Below, one piece after another: positions 8,534-17,191 of a DNA stretch of 64,000 nt. The notes under the pieces were generated by a model that saw nothing but the letters and a program-made list of their open reading frames with translations, was not told the DNA's origin and did no database searches. This stretch comes from Robinsoniella peoriensis. GTDB lineage: Bacteria; Bacillota; Clostridia; Lachnospirales; Lachnospiraceae. The DNA is taken from assembly GCF_042680125.1 (NCBI RefSeq), contig NZ_JBHTNY010000002.1; one strand, 5' to 3'. Position 1 is the first letter of the stretch, and each line of letters begins with the position of its first letter. Both the position numbers and the translations under genes were made by a program.

Positions 8534-9397
8534 TTATAGCTGCTTGGGTGCAGTCTTAAGAGCCAGAAAAGCGGCAAGGTTTCCCCTCTTTCCCTGAGAA
8601 GCACGGTGTGAATACAGGATTTCCGGGTTACAGCAGGTGCAGATATCCGTTATGCTGATGTGTTCTTTTATGATTCCGGCTTCCAGAAATACAGATTCAT
8701 TTGCTTTCCAGAGGTTTAGCTGGTACTTGCCGTTTGCTTTTTTATAGAACAAGGAATCCCATAAGGCCGGATCATAATTTTCCCTGAATTGCTGGATAAC
8801 ATCTTCGCTGACTTCATAGCAGTCCTGGCAAATGGAAGGACCGATTGCTGCAAATATGTCTTTTGGATCTGAACCATATTCAGCCGTCATTTTTTCAACG
8901 GTTACCCTGCCGATTTTACCTACGGTTCCTTTCCAGCCGGAATGAGACAGTCCGATTGCCTTTTTAACCGGATCCACGAAGAAAAGGGGAACACAATCGG
9001 CATAAAAAGTGGACAGAACCAGCCCCGGTACATTGGTAATCATACCGTCAATATCGCTGTAATCTCTTTGCTTCACAAATCCCTTTCCCCGGTCCTCTTC
9101 TGTGATGACTCTTACGTTAGTGGTATGGGTCTGATCGGAAAATACCAGATTTTCACAGGAAAAGCCGATGGATTCCCCTATACGGCGGAAATTTTCACGA
9201 ACGTTCTCTTCCTTATCACCTCTGGAGAAGCTGAGATTCATACTGGTGAGATGATCACTGCTGACTCCCCCAAGGCGGGTAGAGAAGCCATGTGCGGTGA
9301 CACCCGTATCTTCCAGCATGGGAAAAGAAAGAAATGGTACAGTAGTTTCGTTTTTTACCGTACAAATCACGTGGCCTCCGGTTCTTTTTATATTCAT
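8534..9397 (-). CDS. pgeF: Peptidoglycan editing factor PgeF (YfiH, laccase-domain family)
   Basis: This 287-residue member of the multicopper-oxidase-like YfiH family removes mis-incorporated amino acids from peptidoglycan precursors in the studied homologues. Zinc/copper-type ligands are visible in the conserved patches DQTHTTNV, STFYADCVPLFFVD and GLSHSGWKGT, followed by AIGPSICQDCYEV and the C-terminal CTCCNPEILYSHRAS. AAGGAGGA precedes the ATG. It is the last gene of the rnhB-yraN-pgeF run. Confidence 0.93.
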   Translation of the reverse strand: MNIKRTGGHVICTVKNETTVPFLSFPMLEDTGVTAHGFSTRLGGVSSDHLTSMNLSFSRGDKEENVRENFRRIGESIGFSCENLVFSDQTHTTNVRVITEEDRGKGFVKQRDYSDIDGMITNVPGLVLSTFYADCVPLFFVDPVKKAIGLSHSGWKGTVGKIGRVTVEKMTAEYGSDPKDIFAAIGPSICQDCYEVSEDVIQQFRENYDPALWDSLFYKKANGKYQLNLWKANESVFLEAGIIKEHISITDICTCCNPEILYSHRASQGKRGNLAAFLALKTAPKQL

Positions 9398-9456
9398 AAT
9401 GTGATATCCTCCTTTTTGTGATAGAATTTACTGACTTCTGGTTCTGAAGTACGAAC

Positions 9457-9813
9457 TTAAGTAAGCTGGAAAGGAAATGCATTTTTAATCAGTGTGATCT
9501 TATGGTTGTCGATGCCAACTACATCAAAACGGCAGGGTGTATCTTCCGCCTTGTGGTGTATCATAAGATAATGGCGGGCAACCTTGCAGATTACAGCCTG
9601 TTTTCGGTAATTGACGGCTTCCAGAGATGTACCTCTCCCGCTGTCTTTTCGATATTTTACTTCTACAAAAACAAGATAGGAACCATCGGCTGCGATGATA
9701 TCTATCTCTCCTATCCTGCATCTGTAATTGCGTTCTAATAAAACAAAGCCCTGCGCTTGTAAATAGGCAGCGGCTTTGTCTTCCTCTATGGTACCAATAA
9801 CACGTTTATTCAA
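9457..9813 (-). CDS. YraN family (UPF0102) endonuclease-like protein
   Basis: This 118-residue protein has the restriction-endonuclease-like fold. The conserved GEIDIIA...FVEVKYR signature (about residues 36-54) contains the Asp and Glu-x-Lys residues of the PD-(D/E)XK active site. It starts 13 bases after the rnhB stop, the usual neighbourhood. Exact substrate is unknown; family roles in DNA processing are only inferred. Confidence 0.9.
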   Translation of the reverse strand: MNKRVIGTIEEDKAAAYLQAQGFVLLERNYRCRIGEIDIIAADGSYLVFVEVKYRKDSGRGTSLEAVNYRKQAVICKVARHYLMIHHKAEDTPCRFDVVGIDNHKITLIKNAFPFQLT

Positions 9814-9826
9814 TCAAAATCTCCTG

Positions 9827-10588
9827 TCAGATAAAATTTTTGATAAAGGTAGCTCTATGTATTGCAGATGGACCATACTGTTTTATTGCTGCTATATGGG
9901 TGGCTGAACCATATCCTTTATGGGATGCAAAACCATATTCCGGCATAACAGCATCATATTCCTTCATGAGCCGGTCCCTGGTTACTTTGGCGATTACGCT
10001 TGCCGCAGCGATGGATAAGCTTTTGGCATCTCCTTTGATGATGGGTACCTGTGGTATCGTAATGCCCGGAATGGTAACCGCATCGTTAAGAAGAATCTGG
10101 GGAACAATGGACAGCTTTGATACTGCGGTTCTCATGGCTTCGTAGGTGGCCTGCAGTATATTGATTTCATCAATCCTTGCAGGGCCTGCCATTCCCACGC
10201 CAACTGCAAGAGCTTTCTCCATAATCTCATCAAATAATTCCTCACGCCGCTTTTCACTCAGCTGCTTAGAGTCGTTGAGATACATGATTCTGCAGTCCTG
10301 CGGCAGGATAACGGCACCGGCAACTACGGGACCTGCCAGAGGTCCTCTTCCGGCTTCGTCGATGCCGCAGGCATATCCGATGTATTCATATTCTTTCTCA
10401 TATTCCATCATTTTTTCAAGACGCTGCTTTTCGGCTTCCAGAGCATCCATTTTTTTCTGATAGCGTTTGATCAGACTGATCACACCGGTCCTTGTATCAG
10501 GAGCATAGGTTTCCATTAATTGCAAAAGCTGCTCCTTTGATCCGGCATGCTCAAATTCTTCTTTTATCTCTGATATTTTTTTATTCAT
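9827..10588 (-). CDS. rnhB: Ribonuclease HII
   Basis: This enzyme cleaves RNA in RNA-DNA hybrids and removes single misincorporated ribonucleotides. The 253-residue protein has a charged, coiled-coil-prone N-terminal extension of about 70 residues as in Firmicutes homologues, then the catalytic motif GIDEAGRGPLAGPVVAGA and later the conserved LNDSKQLS. It lies between a lepB gene and yraN on the same strand. Confidence 0.96.
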   Translation of the reverse strand: MNKKISEIKEEFEHAGSKEQLLQLMETYAPDTRTGVISLIKRYQKKMDALEAEKQRLEKMMEYEKEYEYIGYACGIDEAGRGPLAGPVVAGAVILPQDCRIMYLNDSKQLSEKRREELFDEIMEKALAVGVGMAGPARIDEINILQATYEAMRTAVSKLSIVPQILLNDAVTIPGITIPQVPIIKGDAKSLSIAAASVIAKVTRDRLMKEYDAVMPEYGFASHKGYGSATHIAAIKQYGPSAIHRATFIKNFI

Positions 10589-10603
10589 AAATACCTCTGT
10601 TTT

Positions 10604-11170
10604 CTATTGATGCTTCAAGAATCCGAATTTACTGAATGGCCAGATTCTAAGCCATGCCCTGCCGATAATATCCTTTCTGTGGATAAGCCCTACATTGGGA
10701 TCACGGCTGTCAGAGCTGTTATTGCGGTTATCACCCATTACAAAATACTCATCGTCGCCAAGAGTGATTGGTTCTGCAGCCGTTCCGGGATCATCGATAG
10801 TCTCTCTGCCATAATGTTCATTTAAATCTTCACCATTGATGTAAACTTTTCCGTCTATGACCTGCACGGTGTCTCCCGGAAGTCCGATAATTCGTTTGAT
10901 ATAGTAGGTATGGTCTGCGTGCTGATAAGGAAATACAATGATATCGAATCTCTCCGGATCTTTGAAACGGTATGTAATCTTATCGGTTATCAGATTGTCC
11001 CGGTTTTCCAGTGTAGGATACATAGAGGATCCGTCCACCTGTGTACGCTGTCCTACAAAATGAACAATTAAAAATGTTACTACTAATACAATGGCTATAT
11101 ACAGTAACATACTTAAAAGCTCCCTTAACATGCTTCTCTCCTTGTTTTCCTCAGTATTTTTCTGACTCAT
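10604..11170 (-). CDS. lepB: Type I signal peptidase (first of three)
   Basis: This is a membrane-anchored serine protease that removes signal peptides from secreted preproteins. It is a 188-residue short Gram-positive form with one N-terminal membrane segment (about residues 21-40), nucleophile S49 in GSSMYPTL, catalytic K92 in YYIKRIIGLPGD, and the conserved GDNRNNSSDSR box. I prefer ATG 11170; an in-frame GTG at 11179 is also possible. It is closely related to the broken copy just upstream, which suggests a tandem duplication. Confidence 0.94.
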   Translation of the reverse strand: MSQKNTEENKERSMLRELLSMLLYIAIVLVVTFLIVHFVGQRTQVDGSSMYPTLENRDNLITDKITYRFKDPERFDIIVFPYQHADHTYYIKRIIGLPGDTVQVIDGKVYINGEDLNEHYGRETIDDPGTAAEPITLGDDEYFVMGDNRNNSSDSRDPNVGLIHRKDIIGRAWLRIWPFSKFGFLKHQ

Positions 11171-11272
11171 GCTGTCCACCGCTTCCTTTACTTATTAGTA
11201 TATATTAAATGAAGCCGGCAATGGCAGACTTTTACACCTGCTCATTTCCGGCTTATTCCAAACATTATGATT

Positions 11273-11851
11273 TTATTGGTGTTTCAGTACACCAAATTTG
11301 CTGAAAGGCCAGATTCTTACCCATGCGCGTCCGATAATATCGGAACGCTTTATATTGCCTACATGGGGATCCCTGCTGTCTTTACTTTGATTGCGGTTGT
11401 CCCCCATTACGAAATACTCATCATCGCCAAGAACAATTGGATCTTCGGCGATTCCGCTGTCCTGCATCACTTCTTTTCCGTAACTTTCTTCCAGTACTTC
11501 GCCATTGATATAGATGGTTCCGTTGTTAATCTGTACCGTTTCTCCGGGAAGTCCGATAATCCGTTTGATATAATACGTTTCCTCTTCATAATAATAAGGG
11601 AAGACGATAATATCAAAACGATTTGGATCCTGAAAACGGTAACTTAATTTATCAACAATCAGATTATCTTTATCTTCCAGAGCCGGAATCATGGAAGGAC
11701 CGCTAACCTAGGTACGTTGTCCTATAAAATGTATTACTACAAATGCCAGCACGAGAACGATCACTATGTACATCAACATGCTTAAAAGTTCACGCACTAC
11801 GCTCCTGGACGGCTCTTCACCGCCCGGTTCTTTATTTTCCCCTTTTGACAT
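11273..11851 (-). pseudogene. Type I signal peptidase interrupted by an in-frame amber codon
   Basis: From ATG 11851 the frame encodes the charged N-terminus and the membrane segment ending HFIGQRT, then TAG at 11708-11710 (codon 48), then VSGPSMIPALE and the rest of a normal signal peptidase to 11273 (K in YYIKRIIGLPGE, GDNRNQSKDSR box). The intact neighbour has Gln at the amber position, so a single CAG-to-TAG change explains it. The nucleophile Ser lies after the stop, and reinitiation at the ATG at 11692 would begin just past it. Everything else is intact, so the lesion is recent, suppressed, or a sequencing error. Confidence 0.85.
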
Positions 11852-11889
11852 TCCGTCACCACTTTCTTTATACTCTTGTCCCTTTAATC

Positions 11890-12741
11890 TTAAACTTTTC
11901 TTTCCGGAAATTCAATAGTGATTTTCCCCAATCTTCCACTCCTGAAATCTTCAACTACTGTGGAAGCTGCTTTTGCATAATCTAAATCATTTCCCTTTAA
12001 GCGGCAGCCTCTGTTTACCGCGATTTGTTCCAATACTTCTACATCAGTACCGGACTCATCACATTCATATCTTTCTGCAAGCACTCCCTTATAGTGCTCT
12101 TTCAAAAAGTGAATCAACTGTATGCCTAATTCATCTACATTTAAAATTTCATCTTTAATGGATCCGACCATTGCCAGATGAAGGCCCACTGTCTGGTCTT
12201 CAAACTTTGGCCATAGAATTCCAGGAGTGTCCAGAAGTTCTACGTTTTTATTTAAACGGATCCATTGTTTTCCCTTTGTTACACCAGGTTTATTACCTGT
12301 TTTGGTACAGGCTTTACCTGCAAAGGTATTAATAAAAGTGGACTTTCCTACATTGGGAATCCCCACCACCATTGCTCTGACCGGACGGTTTTTAATGCCT
12401 CTTCGGCGGTCACGTTCTATCTTTTCCTGGCATGCTTCCTGTATAACACCATTAATAGCCTTGATACCGGTACCGTTTTTGGAATTGACTTTGACGACAA
12501 AAAAACCCTTCTCTTTAAAATATGCCGACCACAATTCATTTTGCTTCTCATTTGCCAGATCTGCTTTGTTTAAAAGAATCAGTCTGGCTTTGTTTTTTCC
12601 AAGTTCATCGATATCCGGATTCCTGCTGCTTAGTGGAATCCGGGCATCTACAAGCTCAATAACCAGATCAATTAATTTTATATCTTCCTGCATCATACGT
12701 CTGGCTTTTGTCATATGACCCGGATACCATTGATAATTCAT
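11890..12741 (-). CDS. rbgA: Ribosome biogenesis GTPase RbgA (YlqF)
   Basis: This GTPase acts late in 50S assembly. The 283-residue product is circularly permuted: the NKAD base-recognition motif (about residues 58-61) precedes the P-loop GIPNVGKST (about 127-135) and the DTPG switch motif. The N-terminal WYPGHMTKA is the family hallmark. It lies between two signal peptidase loci, as is common in Firmicutes. Confidence 0.97.
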   Translation of the reverse strand: MNYQWYPGHMTKARRMMQEDIKLIDLVIELVDARIPLSSRNPDIDELGKNKARLILLNKADLANEKQNELWSAYFKEKGFFVVKVNSKNGTGIKAINGVIQEACQEKIERDRRRGIKNRPVRAMVVGIPNVGKSTFINTFAGKACTKTGNKPGVTKGKQWIRLNKNVELLDTPGILWPKFEDQTVGLHLAMVGSIKDEILNVDELGIQLIHFLKEHYKGVLAERYECDESGTDVEVLEQIAVNRGCRLKGNDLDYAKAASTVVEDFRSGRLGKITIEFPERKV

Positions 12742-12756
12742 AAATTTCTGCCCTTT

Positions 12757-13341
12757 CTACTTCACGAAACCAAACTCACTGGCTGGTGAGACACGAAGCC
12801 AGACTTTGCCTTCGATATCGTCAATATTGACGTTGCCAATATCTGCGTAGCGGCTGTCTTCGCTGTTGTTGCGGTTATCTCCCAAAACAAAATATTCAGA
12901 AGAACCCAAAACGATGGGCTGATCAGCCAGACCGGTATTGCTGATCGATGGATAGTCCGCATCTTCCAGATATACCTTGTCATTAATATAAATCATGCCT
13001 TCTTTAATCTGGATAGTTTCTCCAGGAAGTCCGATTACGCGTTTGATATAAGCGTGGCTGGTCTTGCTGCCATTTGGCTTAAATGATATAATGTCATTTC
13101 TGGAAGGCCCACCCAGTTTATACGCTAGGGTATTAATCAGGACTTTGTCTCCCCCGGACAGGGTCGTATCCATAGACTGACCGATGTTTGTCCGTACTTG
13201 TCCAAAGAAAAATACCAGGATATATGCAAATAAAATAACTACAATGATTTCGAATGTCCATCCTAAGATAGATTTTAGTGTATTCGTTTCTTTCTTTTCC
13301 CCTTGGCGATCCCCTCTGCTCCTTGCACGTTCTTTTCGCAT
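12757..13341 (-). CDS. lepB: Type I signal peptidase (third locus, divergent)
   Basis: This 194-residue signal peptidase has a basic N-terminus, a membrane segment at about residues 29-47, nucleophile S56 in NIGQSMDTTL and catalytic K100 in AYIKRVIGLPGE, plus the GDNRNNSEDSR box. The usual Pro two positions after the Ser-Met pair is Thr here (SMDTT instead of SMxPT), and it is clearly less similar to the other two copies than they are to each other. ATG 13341 follows GAGGTG closely; an upstream GTG at 13353 is less likely. Confidence 0.93.
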   Translation of the reverse strand: MRKERARSRGDRQGEKKETNTLKSILGWTFEIIVVILFAYILVFFFGQVRTNIGQSMDTTLSGGDKVLINTLAYKLGGPSRNDIISFKPNGSKTSHAYIKRVIGLPGETIQIKEGMIYINDKVYLEDADYPSISNTGLADQPIVLGSSEYFVLGDNRNNSEDSRYADIGNVNIDDIEGKVWLRVSPASEFGFVK

Positions 13342-13373
13342 AATGCACCTCACAATTGCCTCTAGTAGAAAAT

Positions 13374-13401
13374 AGGGACAATTACCTAAGTATTTGTCCC
13401 T
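13374..13401 (-). terminator. Hairpin after rplS
   Basis: On the minus strand AGGGACA pairs with TGTCCCT across 14 bases, followed by ATTTTCT. The T tract is weak, so some read-through into the lepB-rbgA-rnhB run is expected. Confidence 0.5.
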
Positions 13402-13412
13402 GGTTCATTTCA

Positions 13413-13760
13413 TTATTTTACTAACTCTTTTACCTTGGCTCTCTTACCAACACGGTTTCTTAAGTAATTCAGTTTTGCACGTCTTACTTTACCTCTTCTG
13501 ATTACTTCGACTCTTTCCACGCTTGGGGAATGAAGCGGCCAGGTTTTTTCCACACCAATGCCGTTAGAATTTTTTCTAACAGTAAATGTAGCTCTATTGC
13601 TTCCGCCCTGTTTCTTTAAAACAGTTCCTTCGAAAACCTGAATTCTTTCGCGGCTTCCTTCTTTGATCTTTGCATATACCTTTACGGTATCACCAACGTT
13701 AAATTCTGGTGCGTCAGCTCTTAACTGAGCTGCTTCGATGTTCTTAATAATATCGTTCAT
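13413..13760 (-). CDS. rplS: 50S ribosomal protein L19
   Basis: This is a structural protein of the large subunit near the 30S interface. The 115-residue product has the typical N-terminal PEFNVGDTVKVYAKIKEG and VFEGTVLKKQGG core and the basic C-terminus RRAKLNYLRNRVGKRAKVKE. GGAGG precedes the ATG. It has its own promoter and a leader of about 70 bases. Confidence 0.98.
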   Translation of the reverse strand: MNDIIKNIEAAQLRADAPEFNVGDTVKVYAKIKEGSRERIQVFEGTVLKKQGGSNRATFTVRKNSNGIGVEKTWPLHSPSVERVEVIRRGKVRRAKLNYLRNRVGKRAKVKELVK

Positions 13761-13833
13761 TGTGTGCCTCCTTATTTATATCGGATGTTCTTAATACTGT
13801 CTGTAACAGAGGACCATCTCTTTTCTCACAACG
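13761..13833 (-). promoter_or_regulatory. Probable L19 autoregulatory leader
   Basis: The predicted transcript start near 13833 leaves a leader of about 73 bases before rplS. It contains partial pairing between GATGGTC and GAACATC, and between its first bases TGTG and CACA next to the start codon, which would mask the ribosome binding site. Low-GC Gram-positives carry an L19 leader element at this place; I infer equivalence from position and size, not from an alignment. Confidence 0.4.
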
Positions 13834-13839
13834 CTATTT

Positions 13840-13868
13840 ATTTTATCATGTTTGTTGGATTATGTCAA
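13840..13868 (-). promoter_or_regulatory. Predicted sigma-A promoter of rplS
   Basis: Minus-strand TTGACA (13863-13868) and TAAAAT (13840-13845) are separated by 17 bases. It separates rplS from the trmD-rimM run upstream. Confidence 0.8.
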
Positions 13869-13870
13869 AT

Positions 13871-13918
13871 AAAATTCTTTAATAAATCCTTAAGAAAATT
13901 CTTTAATAAATCCTAAAG
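13871..13918. repeat. Tandem 24-base direct repeat between trmD and rplS
   Basis: Two adjacent 24-base units (13871-13894 and 13895-13918) begin AAAATTCTTTAATAAATCCT and differ at one base. They sit between the trmD stop and the rplS promoter. Confidence 0.8.
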
Positions 13919-13932
13919 AATAGGGACAATAT

Positions 13933-14670
13933 TTACGCTTCCGGCTCTGATATTCTGCTGATTAATTCCAGTTCAGAATTTGTGAGCTGAGCCTTGTCCA
14001 ACAGATCAGGACGGCGCAGGGCTGTGCGTATGACAGACTGCTCTCTCCGCCACTTTTCTATATTGGCATGGTGGCCGGACAGTAAAACCGGCGGAACTAT
14101 TTTGCCATTCCATTCCTCGGGACGGCTATACTGGGGATACTCCAGCAAATTGTCCTGAAAAGACTCAAACTGTGCAGATTCATCGTTGTTTAAAACGCCG
14201 GGTACCAGTCTGGAAATGGCATCTATCATGACCATTGCGGGCAGTTCTCCGCCGGTAAGGACATAGTCACCAATGGAGAGATAGTCTGTGACGACTTCTT
14301 CTAATACCCGCTCATCAATTCCTTCATAATGTCCGCAGAGAAAGACCAGATCCTTTTCTTTTGCCAGATCTTCTGCAATAGTCTGGTTAAATACGCTGCC
14401 CTGAGGGGTTAGATAGATCACTCTGGGGCGGTATCCTATTTTCTCTGAAACGGCTTTGCAGGCACCATATACGGGCTCTGCCTGCATTACCATTCCAGCA
14501 CCGCCTCCATATGGATAATCATCTACTTTATGGTGTTTATTGGTGGAATAGTCCCTTATATCGGTGGTTTGCAGGGAAATCAGTCCTTTTTCCATTGCGC
14601 GCCCGATGATACTGGTATTTAAACCGTCCTGAATCATTTCAGGAAATAAGGTCAATACGTGGTAATTCAT
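13933..14670 (-). CDS. trmD: tRNA (guanine37-N1)-methyltransferase
   Basis: This SAM-dependent enzyme methylates G37 next to the anticodon and prevents +1 frameshifting. The 245-residue product has the SPOUT trefoil-knot signature LSIGDYVLTGGELPAM and the N-terminal LTLFPEM start. It follows rimM by 3 bases in the conserved rpsP-khpA-rimM-trmD order. Confidence 0.97.
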   Translation of the reverse strand: MNYHVLTLFPEMIQDGLNTSIIGRAMEKGLISLQTTDIRDYSTNKHHKVDDYPYGGGAGMVMQAEPVYGACKAVSEKIGYRPRVIYLTPQGSVFNQTIAEDLAKEKDLVFLCGHYEGIDERVLEEVVTDYLSIGDYVLTGGELPAMVMIDAISRLVPGVLNNDESAQFESFQDNLLEYPQYSRPEEWNGKIVPPVLLSGHHANIEKWRREQSVIRTALRRPDLLDKAQLTNSELELISRISEPEA

Positions 14671-14673
14671 AGG

Positions 14674-15180
14674 TTACACCAATCCTTCCATTAAGTGTAC
14701 TTCCATTTTCCGTTCCTGGATATCAACGTTTAAGATACATTCTTTAATGGCTGGAAGGAGAATTTCTTTCCGTTCCGGAGTTTCTACCACATAGACATCA
14801 TTTGCTCCGGTTTCCAATACGTCGGTAAGGATACCCAGTTCTTTTCCGTCATCGGTACATACCTGCATTCCGATCATATCAGCAATGAAGTATTCGTTTG
14901 GTTTAAGCTTTACGGCATTTTCCCGGGTTACAAATAACCCTTTTCCTTTAAATTTTTCCACCTCATTGATATCGTTGTATTCTTTGAATTTCAGGATTAC
15001 AAACTGCTTAAAGAATTTTACCTGTTCGATCTGCAGATCCATTGTTTCTCTTCCGGTATCCAGAATGACAGATTTTAATTTTTTGAACCGGTTCGGGTCA
15101 TCGGTAGTTGGAAATACCTTTACCTCGCCCCGTAAGCCATGCATGGAGGAAATGATGCCAACCTGTAATAAATCTTCCAT
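14674..15180 (-). CDS. rimM: 16S rRNA processing protein RimM
   Basis: This is a 30S maturation factor that binds S19. It is 168 residues long, with an N-terminal RimM beta-barrel starting VGIISSMHGLRGEVKVFPTT and a C-terminal PRC-barrel containing EYFIADMIGMQV. It lies between khpA and trmD. Confidence 0.96.
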   Translation of the reverse strand: MEDLLQVGIISSMHGLRGEVKVFPTTDDPNRFKKLKSVILDTGRETMDLQIEQVKFFKQFVILKFKEYNDINEVEKFKGKGLFVTRENAVKLKPNEYFIADMIGMQVCTDDGKELGILTDVLETGANDVYVVETPERKEILLPAIKECILNVDIQERKMEVHLMEGLV

Positions 15181-15260
15181 TTTCTCTTCCTTTCATTTGT
15201 TAAAATTGGAGGGTTCTTCTCTATTAAAAATAATCTGTGAATCCGTACTTTTTTATAAAG

Positions 15261-15285
15261 TAAGAAAAGCCCCGTTTTCACGAGG
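15261..15285 (-). terminator. Putative terminator between khpA and rimM
   Basis: On the minus strand CCTCGT pairs with ACGGGG around a GAAA tetraloop (one U-G pair) and is followed by CTTTTCTT. It may attenuate transcription into rimM-trmD. Confidence 0.55.
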
Positions 15286-15315
15286 CCTGACCGTTATGAA
15301 ATCTTATAGCAAAAG

Positions 15316-15552
15316 CTACAGGATGTCCACAATCACTTTCTTATCATCCTTAGAAGCTGCAGCTTTGACTACAGAACGGATTGCTTTCGCAATACGTCCC
15401 TGTTTGCCGATAACTTTACCCATATCGGATGGAGCAACCTTTAATTCTACAACAATAGATTTGCCGGTTTCTTTTTCAGTTACTTCTACTTCTTCCGGAT
15501 GTTCAACGAGAGACTTTGCAATTACTTCTACTAATTCTTTCATCACGTTCAC
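15316..15552 (-). CDS. khpA: KH-domain RNA-binding protein KhpA
   Basis: This is a small single-KH-domain protein, 78 residues, with the RNA-binding GKQG loop in MGKVIGKQGRIAKAIR. In Firmicutes it pairs with KhpB and affects many transcripts and cell elongation. It starts 7 bases after the rpsP stop. Confidence 0.95.
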   Translation of the reverse strand: MNVMKELVEVIAKSLVEHPEEVEVTEKETGKSIVVELKVAPSDMGKVIGKQGRIAKAIRSVVKAAASKDDKKVIVDIL

Positions 15553-15559
15553 CTCTGTT

Positions 15560-15805
15560 CTACTTTTCGATACCAGCTATTTTGAAGAGTTTACCAACTA
15601 CTTCTGTTGGCTGAGCACCGTTAGCAAGCCACTTTTTAGCTAATTCTTCATTAACTTTGAATTCGCTAGGCTCGATGTTTGGATTGTAAGTACCGAGTTC
15701 TTCGATACATTTTCCATCTCTTGGTGATCTGGAATCAGCTACTACGATTCTATAGAAAGGAGCTTTTTTCTGTCCCATTCTTCTTAATCTAATCTTTACT
15801 GCCAT
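15560..15805 (-). CDS. rpsP: 30S ribosomal protein S16
   Basis: This is an 81-residue small-subunit protein beginning MAVKIRLRRMGQKKAPFYRI, the family signature. ATG 15805 is chosen over an upstream in-frame start because AAGGAGGTG lies 8 bases before it and homologues start here. It is 36 bases after ffh. Confidence 0.97.
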   Translation of the reverse strand: MAVKIRLRRMGQKKAPFYRIVVADSRSPRDGKCIEELGTYNPNIEPSEFKVNEELAKKWLANGAQPTEVVGKLFKIAGIEK

Positions 15806-15841
15806 TTGTCTTTCACCTCCTTGGTTTATTCTCAATATATG

Positions 15842-17188
15842 TTAAAAAGGAAGTTTGAACTTACCTCTTTTACCACCTTTGCCTCCCATCATGCCAGGGA
15901 ACTGTTTCATCATTTTTCTTGCCTGGTCAAACTGTTTTACCAGTTTGTTTACCTCACTGATATCTACTCCGGCACCAGCGGCAATTCTTTTTTTGCGGGA
16001 TGGATTCAGGATATCCGGATTGGAACGTTCCTTCGGTGTCATGGAAAGAATCATTGCTTCTTTTCTTGCCATATCCTTTTCATCGATCATTCCTTCAATA
16101 TCTTTGGCTTTGCTGCCGAATCCAGGCATCATACTTAATACACTGGATATTCCACCCATGTTTTTCATCTGATTCATACTTTCTAAGTAATCGTCAAATC
16201 CAAACTGTGCTTTTTTCAGCTTCTGTTCCATATCCCGGGCTTTTTCTTCATCGATATTGGCCTGTGCCTTCTCGATCAGTGACATCACATCACCCATGCC
16301 CAATATTCTGGAAGCCATACGCTCCGGATAAAATTGTTCCAGATCCGAGAGCTTTTCACCCATGCCGACGTATAAGATCGGTTTACCACAGGTTGCTTTT
16401 ATAGATAATGCGGCACCACCACGGGTGTCACCATCTAACTTGGTTACAATGACGCCGTCAATACCAATCTTCTCATTAAACATTTCGGATACATTTACGG
16501 CATCCTGACCGGTCATGGCATCTACAACCAGAATTGTCTGGTCAACATGAATTGCTTCTTTGATATGAATCAGTTCATTCATCATGTCTTCATCAATATG
16601 AAGACGTCCTGCCGTATCCAGGATTACAACATTTAATCCTTTGCTTTTCGCATGTTCAATAGCGGCTTTTGCAATATTTACAGGATTCTGTTTGTCTCCC
16701 ATAGAGAAGACTTCCACACCCTGCTTTTCACCATTTATCTGTAACTGCTGGATTGCTGCCGGGCGATAGATATCGCAGGCTGCCAGCAATGGCTTTCGGC
16801 CTTTTGACTTTAATTTACCGGCAATCTTTGCCGTTGTTGTGGTTTTACCGGCACCCTGAAGTCCGGCCATCATAATGACTGTAATTTCATTACCGGGTTT
16901 TAGTGCGATCTCCGTAGTTTCGGAACCCATTAACTTAACCAGTTCCTCGTTTACAATCTTAATAACCATCTGTCCCGGATTCAAGCCGTTCATAACATCC
17001 TGTCCGACTGCTCTTTCCTGAACAGCCTTGATGAACTGCTTAACAACCTTGAAGCTTACATCTGCTTCTAATAAAGCCATCTTTACTTCTCTTAATGCAG
17101 TCTTTACATCTGCTTCTGTCAGCCGTCCCTTACTTCGTAAATTGCGGAAGACATTCTGCAGTTTATCTGATAAGCTTTCAAATGCCAT
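15842..17188 (-). CDS. ffh: Signal recognition particle protein Ffh
   Basis: This GTPase binds signal sequences and 4.5S/SRP RNA and delivers nascent membrane proteins to FtsY. The 448-residue product has the N domain, the G domain with P-loop GLQGAGKTTTTAKIA, DTAGR and TKLDGDTRGGAA, and a methionine-rich M domain ending in a Gly/Lys-rich tail with several Met. It starts 3 bases after the ylxM stop. Confidence 0.98.
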   Translation of the reverse strand: MAFESLSDKLQNVFRNLRSKGRLTEADVKTALREVKMALLEADVSFKVVKQFIKAVQERAVGQDVMNGLNPGQMVIKIVNEELVKLMGSETTEIALKPGNEITVIMMAGLQGAGKTTTTAKIAGKLKSKGRKPLLAACDIYRPAAIQQLQINGEKQGVEVFSMGDKQNPVNIAKAAIEHAKSKGLNVVILDTAGRLHIDEDMMNELIHIKEAIHVDQTILVVDAMTGQDAVNVSEMFNEKIGIDGVIVTKLDGDTRGGAALSIKATCGKPILYVGMGEKLSDLEQFYPERMASRILGMGDVMSLIEKAQANIDEEKARDMEQKLKKAQFGFDDYLESMNQMKNMGGISSVLSMMPGFGSKAKDIEGMIDEKDMARKEAMILSMTPKERSNPDILNPSRKKRIAAGAGVDISEVNKLVKQFDQARKMMKQFPGMMGGKGGKRGKFKLPF

Positions 17189-17191
17189 AGA

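Noticed and set aside
13871..13918. CRISPR-like repeat
   Set aside because: There are only two adjacent AT-rich units with no spacer and no cas genes.
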